DNA of 64,000 bases from NCBI RefSeq assembly GCF_010448835.1, contig NZ_CP048409.1, forward strand, positions 310,001-374,000, given 5' to 3'. Shown piece after piece: positions 34,376 through 43,075 of this stretch (positions are counted from its first letter, which is position 1; each line of letters begins with the position of its first letter). Source of the DNA: Draconibacterium halophilum (GTDB taxonomy: Bacteria > Bacteroidota > Bacteroidia > Bacteroidales > Prolixibacteraceae). Made by a program: the position numbers and the translations under genes. Below the pieces are notes generated by a model. The model ran no database searches and was not told where the DNA came from. It was given only the letters and a program-made list of their open reading frames with translations.

Positions 34376-35131
34376 TTATTTTTCAAAGCTATCTTTATTC
34401 CTTAGCCTTTCAGTGGCCAATAACCTCGCTCTGCTCCACTTTAGTTTTTTATCCCATTTTTTATTATACCAAACAAGAAACTGCTCAACTTTCGAAGGAG
34501 ATATATCCATATATTCACTCCAATAGTTAGCTAATTCTTTTGGATCACCTTCTTTATCACCGATAATAAGAGCCAATTTGGGATCATTTTGATAAAGTAT
34601 TTCAAGTATCTCAAATTCTGAAAAAATTTCTTCTCTGAACAAAGTAGAAATCGTATCACTTAAATATTCCTTTTCAGATTGTAGCTGTTTTTCAAATTTG
34701 ATTTTCTGTTCTCTGGAGTCAAATGTTTCTATTGATTCATATATCTCAAACAACAATTCCATATATTCAGTAAACTCACGTTCGATTTTCTCAAGATAGA
34801 GATCTTTGTATTTCTCCTTACGCAAAGTTGCGAGCTCTTCGTTCTTCTTTGACTCTTTATTTAGCTTTTGCAACTTAGTTTCCAAGTCATCAATTTGTTC
34901 GGTAAAATTTTTAAGCTGCAGATGTTTAGACTCAATTTCAAATAATTCATTAAAAGGAATATCCAACTCACTTGATATCTTGCGAGCTACTCCCAGCGGA
35001 ATTAAATCCGTTTCACCTCTTTCAAACTTTATTAACGAAGGCTGCGAAACACCTATTAGCTGAGCAAAATCTTTTTGATTAATTCTTTTCGCCTTTCGTC
35101 CCTGGACGATCTTATCTGAAATTGAATTCAT
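34376..35131 (-). CDS. XRE-family repressor of the element
   Basis: A 251-residue protein with an N-terminal Cro/CI helix-turn-helix (INQKDFAQLIGVSQPSLIKFERGETDLIPLGVARKISSELDIPFNELFE, residues ~18-66), a coiled coil to about residue 150 and a charged C-terminal domain I do not recognise. Transcribed away from the replication operon across a 147-base divergent region, it occupies the place of the master repressor (Stl/CI) in phage islands. There is no peptidase (LexA-type) signature, so release may depend on a helper-phage protein rather than self-cleavage; that is inference. Confidence 0.85.
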   Translation of the reverse strand: MNSISDKIVQGRKAKRINQKDFAQLIGVSQPSLIKFERGETDLIPLGVARKISSELDIPFNELFEIESKHLQLKNFTEQIDDLETKLQKLNKESKKNEELATLRKEKYKDLYLEKIEREFTEYMELLFEIYESIETFDSREQKIKFEKQLQSEKEYLSDTISTLFREEIFSEFEILEILYQNDPKLALIIGDKEGDPKELANYWSEYMDISPSKVEQFLVWYNKKWDKKLKWSRARLLATERLRNKDSFEK

Positions 35132-35188
35132 GTATCAAATGTAGATTTTCGATTTTTTACTTCAAAATATTTACCATTTAAAAAACAA

Positions 35189-35244
35189 TATTTTGTTTTT
35201 CAGTCAACATTATTTTGTTTTATAGTAATTTATTTTTAGTATTG
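35189..35244 (+). promoter_or_regulatory. promoter with overlapping operator repeats for the early operon
   Basis: TATTTTGTTTT occurs at 35189-35199 and 35211-35221, exactly 22 bases (two helical turns) apart. The second copy contains the TTTTG element (35213-35217) that lies 19 bases from TAGTATTG (35237-35244). The repeats are placed so a bound repressor would cover the promoter. Confidence 0.5.
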
Positions 35245-35278
35245 TGCTAAATAATATTTACTAAAGCTTCAAATAATC

Positions 35279-35476
35279 ATGGGAAAAATCAAAAATGTTG
35301 TTCAAAAGAAAGAAAGCAGATGTTTTTTCTTTCATCCACAAAAACAGTTTTACAATGCAGTAGGCATTAATCAAAAACGCTGGGGCCAGATCTACCGGGG
35401 CGAAATTGATCCCACTATCTCAGAGGCAAAAGCCATTGCCGAATATTTTGAAGTTGATGTTACTGAACTCATTTAA
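35279..35476 (+). CDS. small Cro-like helix-turn-helix protein
   Basis: A 65-residue basic protein; FYNAVGINQKRWGQIYRGEIDPTISEAKAIAEYFEVDVTELI is an XRE-type helix-turn-helix without further domain. First gene rightward from the divergent control region, it takes the position of Cro or Str in phage islands and probably competes with the repressor. Next gene starts 12 bases later. Confidence 0.7.
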   Translation: MGKIKNVVQKKESRCFFFHPQKQFYNAVGINQKRWGQIYRGEIDPTISEAKAIAEYFEVDVTELI

Positions 35477-35487
35477 AACCGCAACAC

Positions 35488-35787
35488 ATGAGCAAAGAAA
35501 ATGAACGAGTAATGATTCTGAGCACTCCTGAGCAAATTGCTGAAGGGTTGGAATTATTCATGAAAAAGAGGGAGGCAAAGAACGTTCGGGCTGATTTTAA
35601 AAATGATCGGATTACCACTACACAAGCCTTAAAATTAGCTGGTGTTTCTCAACCAACATTCACTAAATGGGTTAAGGCTGGTCTCATTAAAAGGCACGGA
35701 TCAGGCAACAAACATTTTTATTTCAAATCAGAATTGATTGATAGTTTAAGGAAAATGGCCAATGAAAAAGGGAATGAAATCGATTAA
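35488..35787 (+). CDS. MerR/excisionase-like DNA-binding protein
   Basis: A 99-residue protein. The second half RITTTQALKLAGVSQPTFTKWVKAGLIKRHGSGNKHFYFKSELIDSL is a winged helix of the excisionase/MerR kind. Candidate excisionase or activator of the element. It is preceded by a short acidic helical segment. The following small gene starts 11 bases after its stop. Confidence 0.72.
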   Translation: MSKENERVMILSTPEQIAEGLELFMKKREAKNVRADFKNDRITTTQALKLAGVSQPTFTKWVKAGLIKRHGSGNKHFYFKSELIDSLRKMANEKGNEID

Positions 35788-35797
35788 AGGAAAAACT

Positions 35798-35971
35798 ATG
35801 AACTCGGATAACATTGAAAAGGCCAACCAGTTGCTTTCCGAATCGCAAAAACTTTATAAAAAAGGGATCGATGCATTAAACGCCGGCGAAGATCCGAAAG
35901 AAGTTAGAAAAAAGTATGCCGACGAAGCCGGCGAAAAGCTGGATAGAGGAATGGAGCTACTGTGGGGCTAA
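35798..35971 (+). CDS. small helical protein of unknown function
   Basis: From ATG at 35798 (preceded by AAAGGA) the protein has 57 residues: NIEKANQLLSESQKLYKKGIDALNAGEDPKEVRKKYADEAGEKLDRGMELLWG, predicted to be two charged helices. I do not recognise it. An earlier in-frame ATG at 35762 overlaps the preceding gene and is less likely. Confidence 0.5.
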   Translation: MNSDNIEKANQLLSESQKLYKKGIDALNAGEDPKEVRKKYADEAGEKLDRGMELLWG

Positions 35972-36043
35972 TTTTTTGTCCTTTAAAAAGATGTGCATTT
36001 ACACAACATTTGCAGTCATAACGCAATGCAAATTCAAATTACA

Positions 36044-36217
36044 ATGAAAAAAGAAAAATTTCGGATACCCGAAAAACATCGCAAAACTTCAAATTTTACT
36101 GTTCGTTTTTCGGAGAGCGAGCGAATAAAACTGGATAAGTTTTGCAAGGAGAAGAACACCACTCTCACCGAATTAATAAGGTTTAGTTTGAGAACGATAA
36201 TTGAACGAGCAAAATGA
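36044..36217 (+). CDS. ribbon-helix-helix protein
   Basis: From ATG at 36044 the protein has 57 residues: FRIPEKHRKTSNFTVRFSESERIKLDKFCKEKNTTLTELIRFSLRTII matches the ribbon-helix-helix of MobC/Arc-type proteins. Earlier in-frame starts at 36026 and 35993 are possible. Its stop overlaps the start of the ATPase gene by 4 bases (ATGA), so translation is coupled. Likely a DNA-binding partner of the replication module. Confidence 0.65.
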   Translation: MKKEKFRIPEKHRKTSNFTVRFSESERIKLDKFCKEKNTTLTELIRFSLRTIIERAK

Positions 36218-37173
36218 TAAGAACGGCTAACCAAAGAATAGAAGCCGGCCTTAAATTGCCGGATATAAATTCTCTTATGGGAGATATTTGGCAAAGTGGG
36301 GAATTGATTTTCTTTTTCGGAGGAACAGGAACAGGCAAAAGTATACTAGCAGTACAAGTGGGAGACGGATTAAGTAAAGGGGAAAAAGTGTTGGACATAC
36401 TTGATAATGAATGCGGTCCTCAAACGGTACTATTTCTTGATTTCGAATTATCAGACAAACAGTTCCAGGTTCGATACACCAATAAAAAAAACAATTCTAC
36501 ATATAATTTCTCTGACCGATTTTTAATTGTCAATATTCCATTTGGGGAAATATACGAACCAGGTAAAAAATTGACTGAGAAAATTTTCCGGATTATAGAT
36601 GGATTTCTTAGAGAATCAAATGCAACAGTTCTGATCGTTGATAACATAACTGCACTCAGCGGAGAAGATAGCAAAGACGGAAATGTAGCGATGGAGCTAA
36701 TGTCATATTTAGATCGAATTAAGCGTGAAAAAGGATTAAGTATTATGATCCTTGGACACACACCCAAAAAATTCGACTATACCCCACTAACTAATTCAGA
36801 CTTGGCAGGTAGCTCAAAACTAATTCAGTTTGCGGATTCCGCTTTCGCTATAGGGAAAAGCAGAATTGATACAGACTTTCGATATCTTATCCAAACCAAA
36901 TTTTCACGAACAAAAAGAGAAGCATACAGCAAAGACAATGTGATCACCATAAGGAAAGTATTTGATAACAACTGTTTGAGATTTCAGCAAGAAGGTACCG
37001 GCAAAGAAAGTGAACACATTTCTGATGATGGAGACGACACGAAACTTCAGGCCATTGCTTTAAGAAATCAAGGATTAACAGTTCGGGCTGTTGCTGAGAA
37101 AATAGGTGTTTCAATTGGAACGGTATCTAACTGGACAAAGAACACCAGGGGACTTGAACCATTCAGACATTGA
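36214..37173 (+). CDS. RepA-like AAA ATPase (replication) with C-terminal HTH
   Basis: A 319-residue RecA/KaiC-fold ATPase like plasmid and phage RepA/DnaB-type helicase proteins. Walker A is GGTGTGKS at residues 36-43, Walker B TVLIVDNI near 140, then the sensor stretch LSIMILGHTPKK. The C-terminal ~50 residues form a resolvase-like helix-turn-helix (LQAIALRNQGLTVRAVAEKIGVSIGTVSNWTKNTRG), which could bind the adjacent iterons. Its last codon lies in the first iteron. It is co-transcribed with the preceding small genes and followed by the primase-like gene. Confidence 0.8.
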   Translation: MIRTANQRIEAGLKLPDINSLMGDIWQSGELIFFFGGTGTGKSILAVQVGDGLSKGEKVLDILDNECGPQTVLFLDFELSDKQFQVRYTNKKNNSTYNFSDRFLIVNIPFGEIYEPGKKLTEKIFRIIDGFLRESNATVLIVDNITALSGEDSKDGNVAMELMSYLDRIKREKGLSIMILGHTPKKFDYTPLTNSDLAGSSKLIQFADSAFAIGKSRIDTDFRYLIQTKFSRTKREAYSKDNVITIRKVFDNNCLRFQQEGTGKESEHISDDGDDTKLQAIALRNQGLTVRAVAEKIGVSIGTVSNWTKNTRGLEPFRH

Positions 37174-37462
37174 ACAGATTGAACACTTTGAACATACTGA
37201 ACAGATAGCACTATTTATGAACAGATTGAACGCTTTGAACAGTTTTTACAAAATATACAAACTAAACAATGTTCAGTGATTTGTGTGCTACTTTATGGCA
37301 AATGAACAAGAATGAACACATATATACCTCTATTACTGATACTTACACTTTGCTCGTTCAGTAGAGTGTTTAATTTGTTCAGTTTCCTATAAATTAAACA
37401 ATACCATCTCATAGCAATGTTCAATTTATAAGGATTAGACAGAGGCTGTTCAAATCTGTTCA
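37171..37462. repeat. TGAACA/TGTTCA iteron block, probable replication origin of the element
   Basis: TGAACA begins at 37171, 37180, 37189, 37198, 37218, 37236, 37303 and 37313 (plus a one-mismatch copy at 37227), giving 9-bp phasing within 37171-37241. The opposite orientation TGTTCA begins at 37270, 37376, 37418, 37447 and 37457. The flanks between are AT-rich. A 317-base gene-free gap between a RepA-like ATPase and a primase-like gene is where a satellite or plasmid origin would lie. Confidence 0.75.
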
Positions 37463-37490
37463 ATAAAATTACAGTGAAAAAAGAAAGAAA

Positions 37491-38345
37491 ATGAATATCT
37501 CAGAAGCGAAACAAATACCCATTGAAACCTACCTTAACCGAATAGGTGTAAATCCTGAACGCCGGGACAAGCATAAGCAATGGTTGTGGTATTGCTCACC
37601 TATTCGCGGCGAAAAGGTTCCAAGTTTTAAAGTTGATCAGCGCCTTAACCTTTGGTACGATCACGGAGCCGGAACCGGTGGCTCAATACTGGATCTTGTT
37701 ATCGCAATTAATGACACGGATATAACCGGGGCAGTTAATATTCTATCTGGAGAAAACATCCCCAGGCGAATCGATCCTTCTTCTTTTCATCGTTCCGGAT
37801 TTCGCGCTGAGTCAAATTTGAAAATCAACAATGTACGAATGTTGCAAAACCTGGCGTTGATTGGTTATCTTAAAAGCCGCGGCATAATGTACAGGCATTG
37901 CGAAAAGTATGTAAAAGAAGCCTATTACTCTGTTAATGGCAAAAATTATTTTGCCGTGGCATTTCCAAATGATAAAGGAGGTTTTGAACTTCGCAACAAA
38001 TTATGGAAAGGATCCTCAAGCCCTAAGGCAATTACAACGATTAAAGGAAACCAAACAATAAATCTTTGGGAAGGTTTTATGGATTTCCTTTCAGGTATGG
38101 CATATTACAATGTCCGGGAGGCTGCAACAACGAATATAATTTTAAACAGCGTCGCCAATCTAAAACATGTAATTTCTACACTCGACGAATACAAAGCAAT
38201 AAATACATTTTTTGACAACGACGAAGCCGGTAGAAATGCGAATAATGAAATCCTGAAAAGATATCCTGAAAATACGACTGACTACTCTCAAATCATTTTC
38301 AAAAACTATAAAGATTTTAATGAATATCTAATTGCAAAAAAATAA
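37491..38345 (+). CDS. primase-like TOPRIM protein
   Basis: A 284-residue protein of the mobile-element primase type. The N-terminal part resembles the DnaG zinc-finger region (IPIETYLNRIGVNPERRDKHKQWLWYCSPIRGEKVPSFKVDQRLNLWYDHGAGTGGSILDLV) but keeps only one cysteine, so the zinc site is degenerate. The C-terminal half is a TOPRIM fold: NLWEGFMDFLS (Glu motif) and NTFFDNDEAGRNA (DxD). It probably primes replication from the iteron origin next to it. Confidence 0.82.
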   Translation: MNISEAKQIPIETYLNRIGVNPERRDKHKQWLWYCSPIRGEKVPSFKVDQRLNLWYDHGAGTGGSILDLVIAINDTDITGAVNILSGENIPRRIDPSSFHRSGFRAESNLKINNVRMLQNLALIGYLKSRGIMYRHCEKYVKEAYYSVNGKNYFAVAFPNDKGGFELRNKLWKGSSSPKAITTIKGNQTINLWEGFMDFLSGMAYYNVREAATTNIILNSVANLKHVISTLDEYKAINTFFDNDEAGRNANNEILKRYPENTTDYSQIIFKNYKDFNEYLIAKK

Positions 38346-38347
38346 TC

Positions 38348-38710
38348 ATGTCTCTATCAAATAAGTATTTCGTGAAAGTTTTTACAATATGCGGCGACGG
38401 ATCACCAGCCCGACAACAAGTATTGCCAACATTTGCAAACGATGAAGTTTCAGCAGAAGAAAACATCGATGATATTATTGCTTGTTGGCCAGAGGTTTCC
38501 TCCTACTGGATTATGCGAGTTTCAGACCAACCAATAAAACTAAAGAAATACCGAATTGAAATTTTGGTTACACACCCAACCCGAACCAGAACAATGAGTC
38601 TTATTGTAAACATGGAAGAACCAGGTGAAGCGAAAGATATATTCGAGGCATTCTCCGAGGACTGGAAATACATTAAAAGTTTCGAAATATTAAAAGTAAC
38701 ACTAATATAA
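38348..38710 (+). CDS. hypothetical protein of the satellite
   Basis: A 120-residue protein starting 3 bases after the primase gene. I do not recognise it. It looks like two short alpha/beta halves (residues 1-62 and 70-120), each opening with a strand (YFVKVFTICGDG and KYRIEILVTHPT), which may be an internal repeat. No membrane segment or signal. Co-transcribed with the replication genes. Confidence 0.6.
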   Translation: MSLSNKYFVKVFTICGDGSPARQQVLPTFANDEVSAEENIDDIIACWPEVSSYWIMRVSDQPIKLKKYRIEILVTHPTRTRTMSLIVNMEEPGEAKDIFEAFSEDWKYIKSFEILKVTLI

Positions 38711-38711
38711 A

Positions 38712-39095
38712 ATGCGAATTATGAATGAAATTGAATTCCACAAAAAGAGAATAGAACTAACTCGAGGTATTATTGCTGGATACAAAAAGGATAAGGAGCT
38801 GGCGATCCTGGACTCCCAGAGGAAAGGGAAGCGTGCTGACACATATTTTGAGCAACTGCTTGAGTTTAAAATAGCAATCGACAAACGTATTGCCATGTGC
38901 TCTGAAGATTTCAAAGAGAGCGAAGTGTTTTTAAATGCACGAGGAATAAATCCCTACCCTATGACCACAGAAGAAAAGAAACAATTTAAAAAAGAATACC
39001 CAGATCCTTACCGTTGGCGTTGGCCTGCATGGTTACGAGAGCCTATAAAAAAACTTTTTACAAAAAATAAAGGCGACTCAACAGCCGCCTTATAA
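38712..39095 (+). CDS. hypothetical helical protein of the satellite
   Basis: A 127-residue, highly charged protein (start 38712 or 38721) that is probably all helical to residue ~85 and ends with a proline/tryptophan-rich piece (DPYRWRWPAWLREPIKKLFT). Unrecognised. Starts 2 bases after the previous stop, so it belongs to the same operon. Confidence 0.55.
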   Translation: MRIMNEIEFHKKRIELTRGIIAGYKKDKELAILDSQRKGKRADTYFEQLLEFKIAIDKRIAMCSEDFKESEVFLNARGINPYPMTTEEKKQFKKEYPDPYRWRWPAWLREPIKKLFTKNKGDSTAAL

Positions 39096-39152
39096 TTGCT
39101 TGAACAGTAGTAAAATTAATATTTAATACTATCACTCTAAAATTACACTATT

Positions 39153-39398
39153 ATGGAAACAAATCAAATTATTGAAGAACAAAACATTACAGCATCAAAA
39201 GAAAGTGCAACATCTTTTCGAACCGAGTTTGAACAAATTGTAGAGGATAAAAACTCTGGAACTATTGACACCTCGACAGCTATATCGAAGATGAAACAAC
39301 TTAGAGACAACGTCAATAATTCTCTGTTCACAGAAGAGAATATACAACTCTTTAGTCAGCTTGGCCTAACATTGCATAAAGGTCACCTATTCGTTTAA
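39153..39398 (+). CDS. hypothetical small protein of the satellite
   Basis: An 81-residue acidic protein (ESATSFRTEFEQIVEDKNSGTIDTSTAISKMKQLRDNVNNSLFTEENIQLFSQLG) with no recognised domain, likely helical. Last gene before a strong terminator at 39453, so it closes the replication operon. Confidence 0.55.
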   Translation: METNQIIEEQNITASKESATSFRTEFEQIVEDKNSGTIDTSTAISKMKQLRDNVNNSLFTEENIQLFSQLGLTLHKGHLFV

Positions 39399-39452
39399 GA
39401 CATAACGTTCAGGCCGTTATCGATCCAGTGCGATAACCGGTCATACTTGGCT

Positions 39453-39486
39453 AGCCCGCAGCTATAACAGTTGCGGGCTTTTTATT
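39453..39486 (+). terminator. rho-independent terminator of the replication operon
   Basis: AGCCCGCA (39453-39460) and TGCGGGCT (39472-39479) form a GC-rich stem, followed by TTTTTATTT. Confidence 0.85.
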
Positions 39487-39587
39487 TGCCTCCGTTTTAT
39501 ATTGTTGAAATCATTGACTTCAATGTGTCCTTTGTATTCATCACTCTGCATTCTACATTTGGTTTCGTAACTATAAACAAAGTTGAA

Positions 39588-39767
39588 ATGATTGAAAATG
39601 GAATTATGAGAAGTGAATCTCTTCGTGGTATCGTTTCTGCCAGGATCCCAAAGGATGTAGAGAATGCAATTAAGGAAAAGGCAGAAAGCGAGGACAGACC
39701 AGTTGCCTATATAGTAAGGAATACTTTGATCAATCATTTTGGGCAGAAAATGCATGAAAATAAATAA
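39588..39767 (+). CDS. small ribbon-helix-helix-like protein
   Basis: From ATG at 39588 the protein has 59 residues; SLRGIVSARIPKDVENAIKEKAESEDRPVAYIVRNTLINHFGQKM resembles CopG-type ribbon-helix-helix DNA-binding proteins. The frame is open further left but enters the terminator, so the later start is chosen. Could regulate the late operon to its right. Confidence 0.6.
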   Translation: MIENGIMRSESLRGIVSARIPKDVENAIKEKAESEDRPVAYIVRNTLINHFGQKMHENK

Positions 39768-39948
39768 ATCTTTCTCTCATATATCCTGCAATACTGCCCA
39801 TTATTCTGCATCCTTAAATAGGGCAGGCTCGGCAAGGGTAGAGACTAAAATAACGTAGTTTGGAGAAAATCGAAGTTTTTGAAAAGCTGAAACGCCATGA
39901 TATCAACACTTACCGAAAGAATTGAAAAATTATTGTTGAGAATTAAAA

Positions 39949-40140
39949 ATGGAAAAAACAACGTTTCAGAAAGGAGATATCGTGTTTAAAACAGATGATT
40001 TGAAAAAGGTTAATCCAATCAAAATTTCATCTGTAAAACCAGAAAACGGCGAAAATGTATGTCGCGGTTGCCATGCCAACGCAAAAGGAAAAATGGTTTA
40101 TACAAAGTATAGAGAATCAGAATTAATTGCAGCAAAATGA
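39949..40140 (+). CDS. YodC/DUF2158-like small protein 1
   Basis: A 63-residue protein with the GDIVFKTD opening and a Cys-x2-Cys (VCRGCHANAKGK) before a C-terminal EL, a pattern shared with the next two genes. The family (YodC/DUF2158) is a small beta barrel of unknown role. Its stop overlaps the next start by 4 bases (ATGA). Confidence 0.6.
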   Translation: MEKTTFQKGDIVFKTDDLKKVNPIKISSVKPENGENVCRGCHANAKGKMVYTKYRESELIAAK

Positions 40141-40385
40141 GTGTGTCAGAATTAAAAAAATTGGAAATAGCCGCTTTCAAACCAAAGCTAACAAAGTTTA
40201 ACCTTGGCGACCTGGTTACTGAAAAAAAAGCCGATCGTCCTGAATTAATGGTGGTTAGTGATTTATGCCCTATTGGCGATATACACGATGAAAACGCAGA
40301 TTATTGCTGCAGCTGGATTACCCTCCGAGGCAAAATCAAAGAAAAGCCATTTAAACAAAATGAATTAAAACTTTCGGAATTATGA
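40137..40385 (+). CDS. YodC/DUF2158-like small protein 2
   Basis: An 82-residue protein; FNLGDLVTEKKADRPELMVVSDL and YCCSWITLRGKIKEKPFKQNELK follow the YodC plan (GDxV, M-V, C-W, final acidic-leucine motif). It begins SVSELKKLEIA, almost the same as its right neighbour (SLRELKKIEVE), showing they are tandem paralogs. Overlaps both neighbours by 4 bases. Confidence 0.62.
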   Translation: MSVSELKKLEIAAFKPKLTKFNLGDLVTEKKADRPELMVVSDLCPIGDIHDENADYCCSWITLRGKIKEKPFKQNELKLSEL

Positions 40386-40621
40386 GCTTACGTGAATTGA
40401 AAAAAATAGAAGTAGAAAACTCGGAGCACGATTTTAAATATCAGCTGGGCGACGTAGTATATATGAAAAACGATTTAGAGTTTAAGTTCCCAATGATTAT
40501 CCAAGATTTCATACCGGACGAATCGTGTTGTTCTGATTACGAGGTGTCTTGGATGGACAAACAAGGATCGCAAAAATATACAGGCATGCCTGAGGAATGT
40601 TTAATCATAAAACCTGAATAA
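40382..40621 (+). CDS. YodC/DUF2158-like small protein 3
   Basis: A 79-residue protein and the best match of the three to YodC: KYQLGDVVYMKNDLEFKFPMIIQDF then YEVSWMDKQGSQKYTGMPEECLIIK. Followed after one base by the tape-measure gene, so the three small genes and the tape measure are one translationally linked unit. Confidence 0.65.
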   Translation: MSLRELKKIEVENSEHDFKYQLGDVVYMKNDLEFKFPMIIQDFIPDESCCSDYEVSWMDKQGSQKYTGMPEECLIIKPE

Positions 40622-40622
40622 C

Positions 40623-43058
40623 ATGGCAAACACTTACAATCGTCGGATAAACCTCTACATCAACGGCAAAGAGGTTAAAAACAATATAAAATCTATAAAG
40701 CAAGAATTTTATAAGGCAACTGCTCAGCTTAACAAAATGACTGTTGGCAGTGAAGAGTACAACCGACAATTAATGAAAGTTGGTAAGCTAAAAGGTATTA
40801 TGGACGATCATAATGCTTCCGTGCGTCAGGCTGGGAAAGAATGGAGCAATACCGGCAACCAATTGAAGAAACAAAACGGAGTTATTGGTAAATTGGTAGG
40901 ATCTGCAAAAGGATTACTCCCAGCGTTTGGGTGGGCTGCAGTTATCGCCGGAGCAGTAAAAGGAGCCAAAGCCCTATTTAACCTATATACAGAAACAGCC
41001 AAAGCACGACGCGAAGCGGAGCGCCTTACTGGTCTAAGCGGTCAACCCCTGGCAGATTTTACTGCCTCCGTACAAGCAACAGCCGACACCTTCAATGAAG
41101 ATTTTAGCGAGGTTTTAATTTCAACAAACAATTTTGCAAAAACTATGGGGATTTCTGCAGAAGAAGCCCTTAGTAAAATTAATGATGGATTCATCACCGG
41201 AGCCGACAGCTCGGGAGAGTTTTTGGACATACTCAAGGAATATGGCAGCCAGTTTAAAGCAGCTGGATTATCTGCAGACGAATCTATTGCCCTAATTACG
41301 CAGCAAGTTACATCTGGTGTTTATTCGGATAAAGGCATAGATGCAATCAAAGAAGCAACTATTAGTCTCCGGGAAATGACACCGGCCACAAAAGCTGCAA
41401 TCGACAATATCGGAATTAGCTCAAACGAACTGCAGGCTAAACTCCGAGATGGATCCATTTCTGCTTTTGATGCAATTCAGATGATTAGCAATCGACTGGC
41501 AGAACTACCACCACAAAGCACTGAGGTAGGTACGGCCATTGCCGATATTTTCCGTGGAGCCGGTGAAGATGCTGGTCTGGAATACATCGCAATGCTGGGA
41601 CAGGCAGAATTGAGTTTAGAGAAAGTAAAAGAAGGAGTTGGTGAAAATGCAATAGTTCAAGAAATACTATTGGAGGCTAACACCAAACTAAAACAAGCCT
41701 GGGGAGAATTAATGGGAACCGGAACCGGAACCTTTACTGCCATTAAAGCCACCGCAACCGAATTAATGGCCAACGGAATAGTTTCTCTTTCAAGAGGTAT
41801 TAAAAATGTTCGCGACTGGTTTATTGAACTTTACAATGGTAGCTTGCCTGTTCGTGCAGGATTTCAATATATGATTTCCAGCTGGATTACAGGTTTTAAT
41901 ATCGTAAAGACAGCTGTTCAGGCATTATGGGAAAACCTTAAGTTAGGAGGAAAACTTATAAAAGCCGTTTTAACTTTTGATCTTGATGGAATCAAAACTG
42001 CCTTTCAGGAATACAGCGACAACACTAAGGCCGCTGTTGTTGCCAATGCTCAAAAAGTGGCGAGTACCTGGAAGAGTGCATATGAAAATACAATTAATGG
42101 AAAAATTGAAGTTGGTGGCAATATTACTACAGATCCCACTGTTCAAACAAATGAACTGCCTGTTCCAATTGAAACAACGACAAATGATCCTTCTTCCCTG
42201 ATCGGAAGAAATACAGAATCGATGGAACAGCTAGACTCTATCGATCCCCGAATAGAAACGGAGGAATCTCTTACAGATACTGTTTTAGAACAAACAAAGC
42301 TAAGACAAAAAGCCCTGGATAATGAGCAAAAAGCGGCAGAAGAAAGAGCAGCTATTGATGCTCAACTTCAGGAACAAAAGAAAGCAGCTTATTTATCAAC
42401 ACTTGATACAATTATCGGTGTGTTTGGCGAAGAAAGCAGAATTGGGCAGGCAGCATTAATGGCTAAGCAAGCCTGGGCAATTGCCGAAACAATCATCAAT
42501 ATTGCCAAAGGAACGGGTGAAACTGCAGCCAGTGTTCCTTTTCCGGCAAACATACCTTTAATAGCTGGATATGTGGCCCAAGTGGCAGGTCTAATTGGAA
42601 CGATAAAAAAAGCTACCGGGAAAACTAAAGGATTCTCGCTGGGAGGCTACACCGGCGACGGCGCAACGCTTGAACCAGCCGGCATTGTACACAAAGGCGA
42701 ATATGTAGTTCCTAACTACCTCATGAGAACACCAGCAATCGCCGATATGGTTTCAGCCATTGAAACAATGCGCACTAACCCGGTATCGGTTAACTCTTCA
42801 CTGTCTAGAATGTATTCAGATGGTGGCTATACTAGTATTGATAACAGTGCAATAGATAGCTTAAATCCAGAACCTGAAAACTCAGATATCCAAAGACTAC
42901 AAGACTCCGTAGGGAAACTACACAGTTCTGTTGAAAGATTAAGCAAACAGAAATATTATGTATCAGTGGAACTGATAAAAAAACACCTTGACCTTTGGAA
43001 TGACATTCAAATGCAAAGCGGCCTACTCCTATTGATTACATTATCGATCTGTTTATAA
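40623..43058 (+). CDS. phage tail tape-measure protein
   Basis: An 811-residue tape-measure protein. The TP901-like core lies at residues ~130-330 (ERLTGLSGQPLADFTASVQATADTFNEDFSEVLISTNNFAKTMGISAEEALSKINDGF... LREMTPATKAAIDNIGIS... STEVGTAIADIFRGAGEDAG); a hydrophobic stretch at ~100-120 (LLPAFGWAAVIAGAVKGAKALF), a coiled coil at ~555-600, and the usual Bacteroidota ending GGYTGDGATLEPAGIVHKGEYVVPNYLM. In phages it sets tail length and is ejected with the DNA. No other tail, capsid or packaging gene is in the element, so it stands alone. Confidence 0.85.
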   Translation: MANTYNRRINLYINGKEVKNNIKSIKQEFYKATAQLNKMTVGSEEYNRQLMKVGKLKGIMDDHNASVRQAGKEWSNTGNQLKKQNGVIGKLVGSAKGLLPAFGWAAVIAGAVKGAKALFNLYTETAKARREAERLTGLSGQPLADFTASVQATADTFNEDFSEVLISTNNFAKTMGISAEEALSKINDGFITGADSSGEFLDILKEYGSQFKAAGLSADESIALITQQVTSGVYSDKGIDAIKEATISLREMTPATKAAIDNIGISSNELQAKLRDGSISAFDAIQMISNRLAELPPQSTEVGTAIADIFRGAGEDAGLEYIAMLGQAELSLEKVKEGVGENAIVQEILLEANTKLKQAWGELMGTGTGTFTAIKATATELMANGIVSLSRGIKNVRDWFIELYNGSLPVRAGFQYMISSWITGFNIVKTAVQALWENLKLGGKLIKAVLTFDLDGIKTAFQEYSDNTKAAVVANAQKVASTWKSAYENTINGKIEVGGNITTDPTVQTNELPVPIETTTNDPSSLIGRNTESMEQLDSIDPRIETEESLTDTVLEQTKLRQKALDNEQKAAEERAAIDAQLQEQKKAAYLSTLDTIIGVFGEESRIGQAALMAKQAWAIAETIINIAKGTGETAASVPFPANIPLIAGYVAQVAGLIGTIKKATGKTKGFSLGGYTGDGATLEPAGIVHKGEYVVPNYLMRTPAIADMVSAIETMRTNPVSVNSSLSRMYSDGGYTSIDNSAIDSLNPEPENSDIQRLQDSVGKLHSSVERLSKQKYYVSVELIKKHLDLWNDIQMQSGLLLLITLSICL

Positions 43059-43075
43059 TTTCAAAATATAATATT

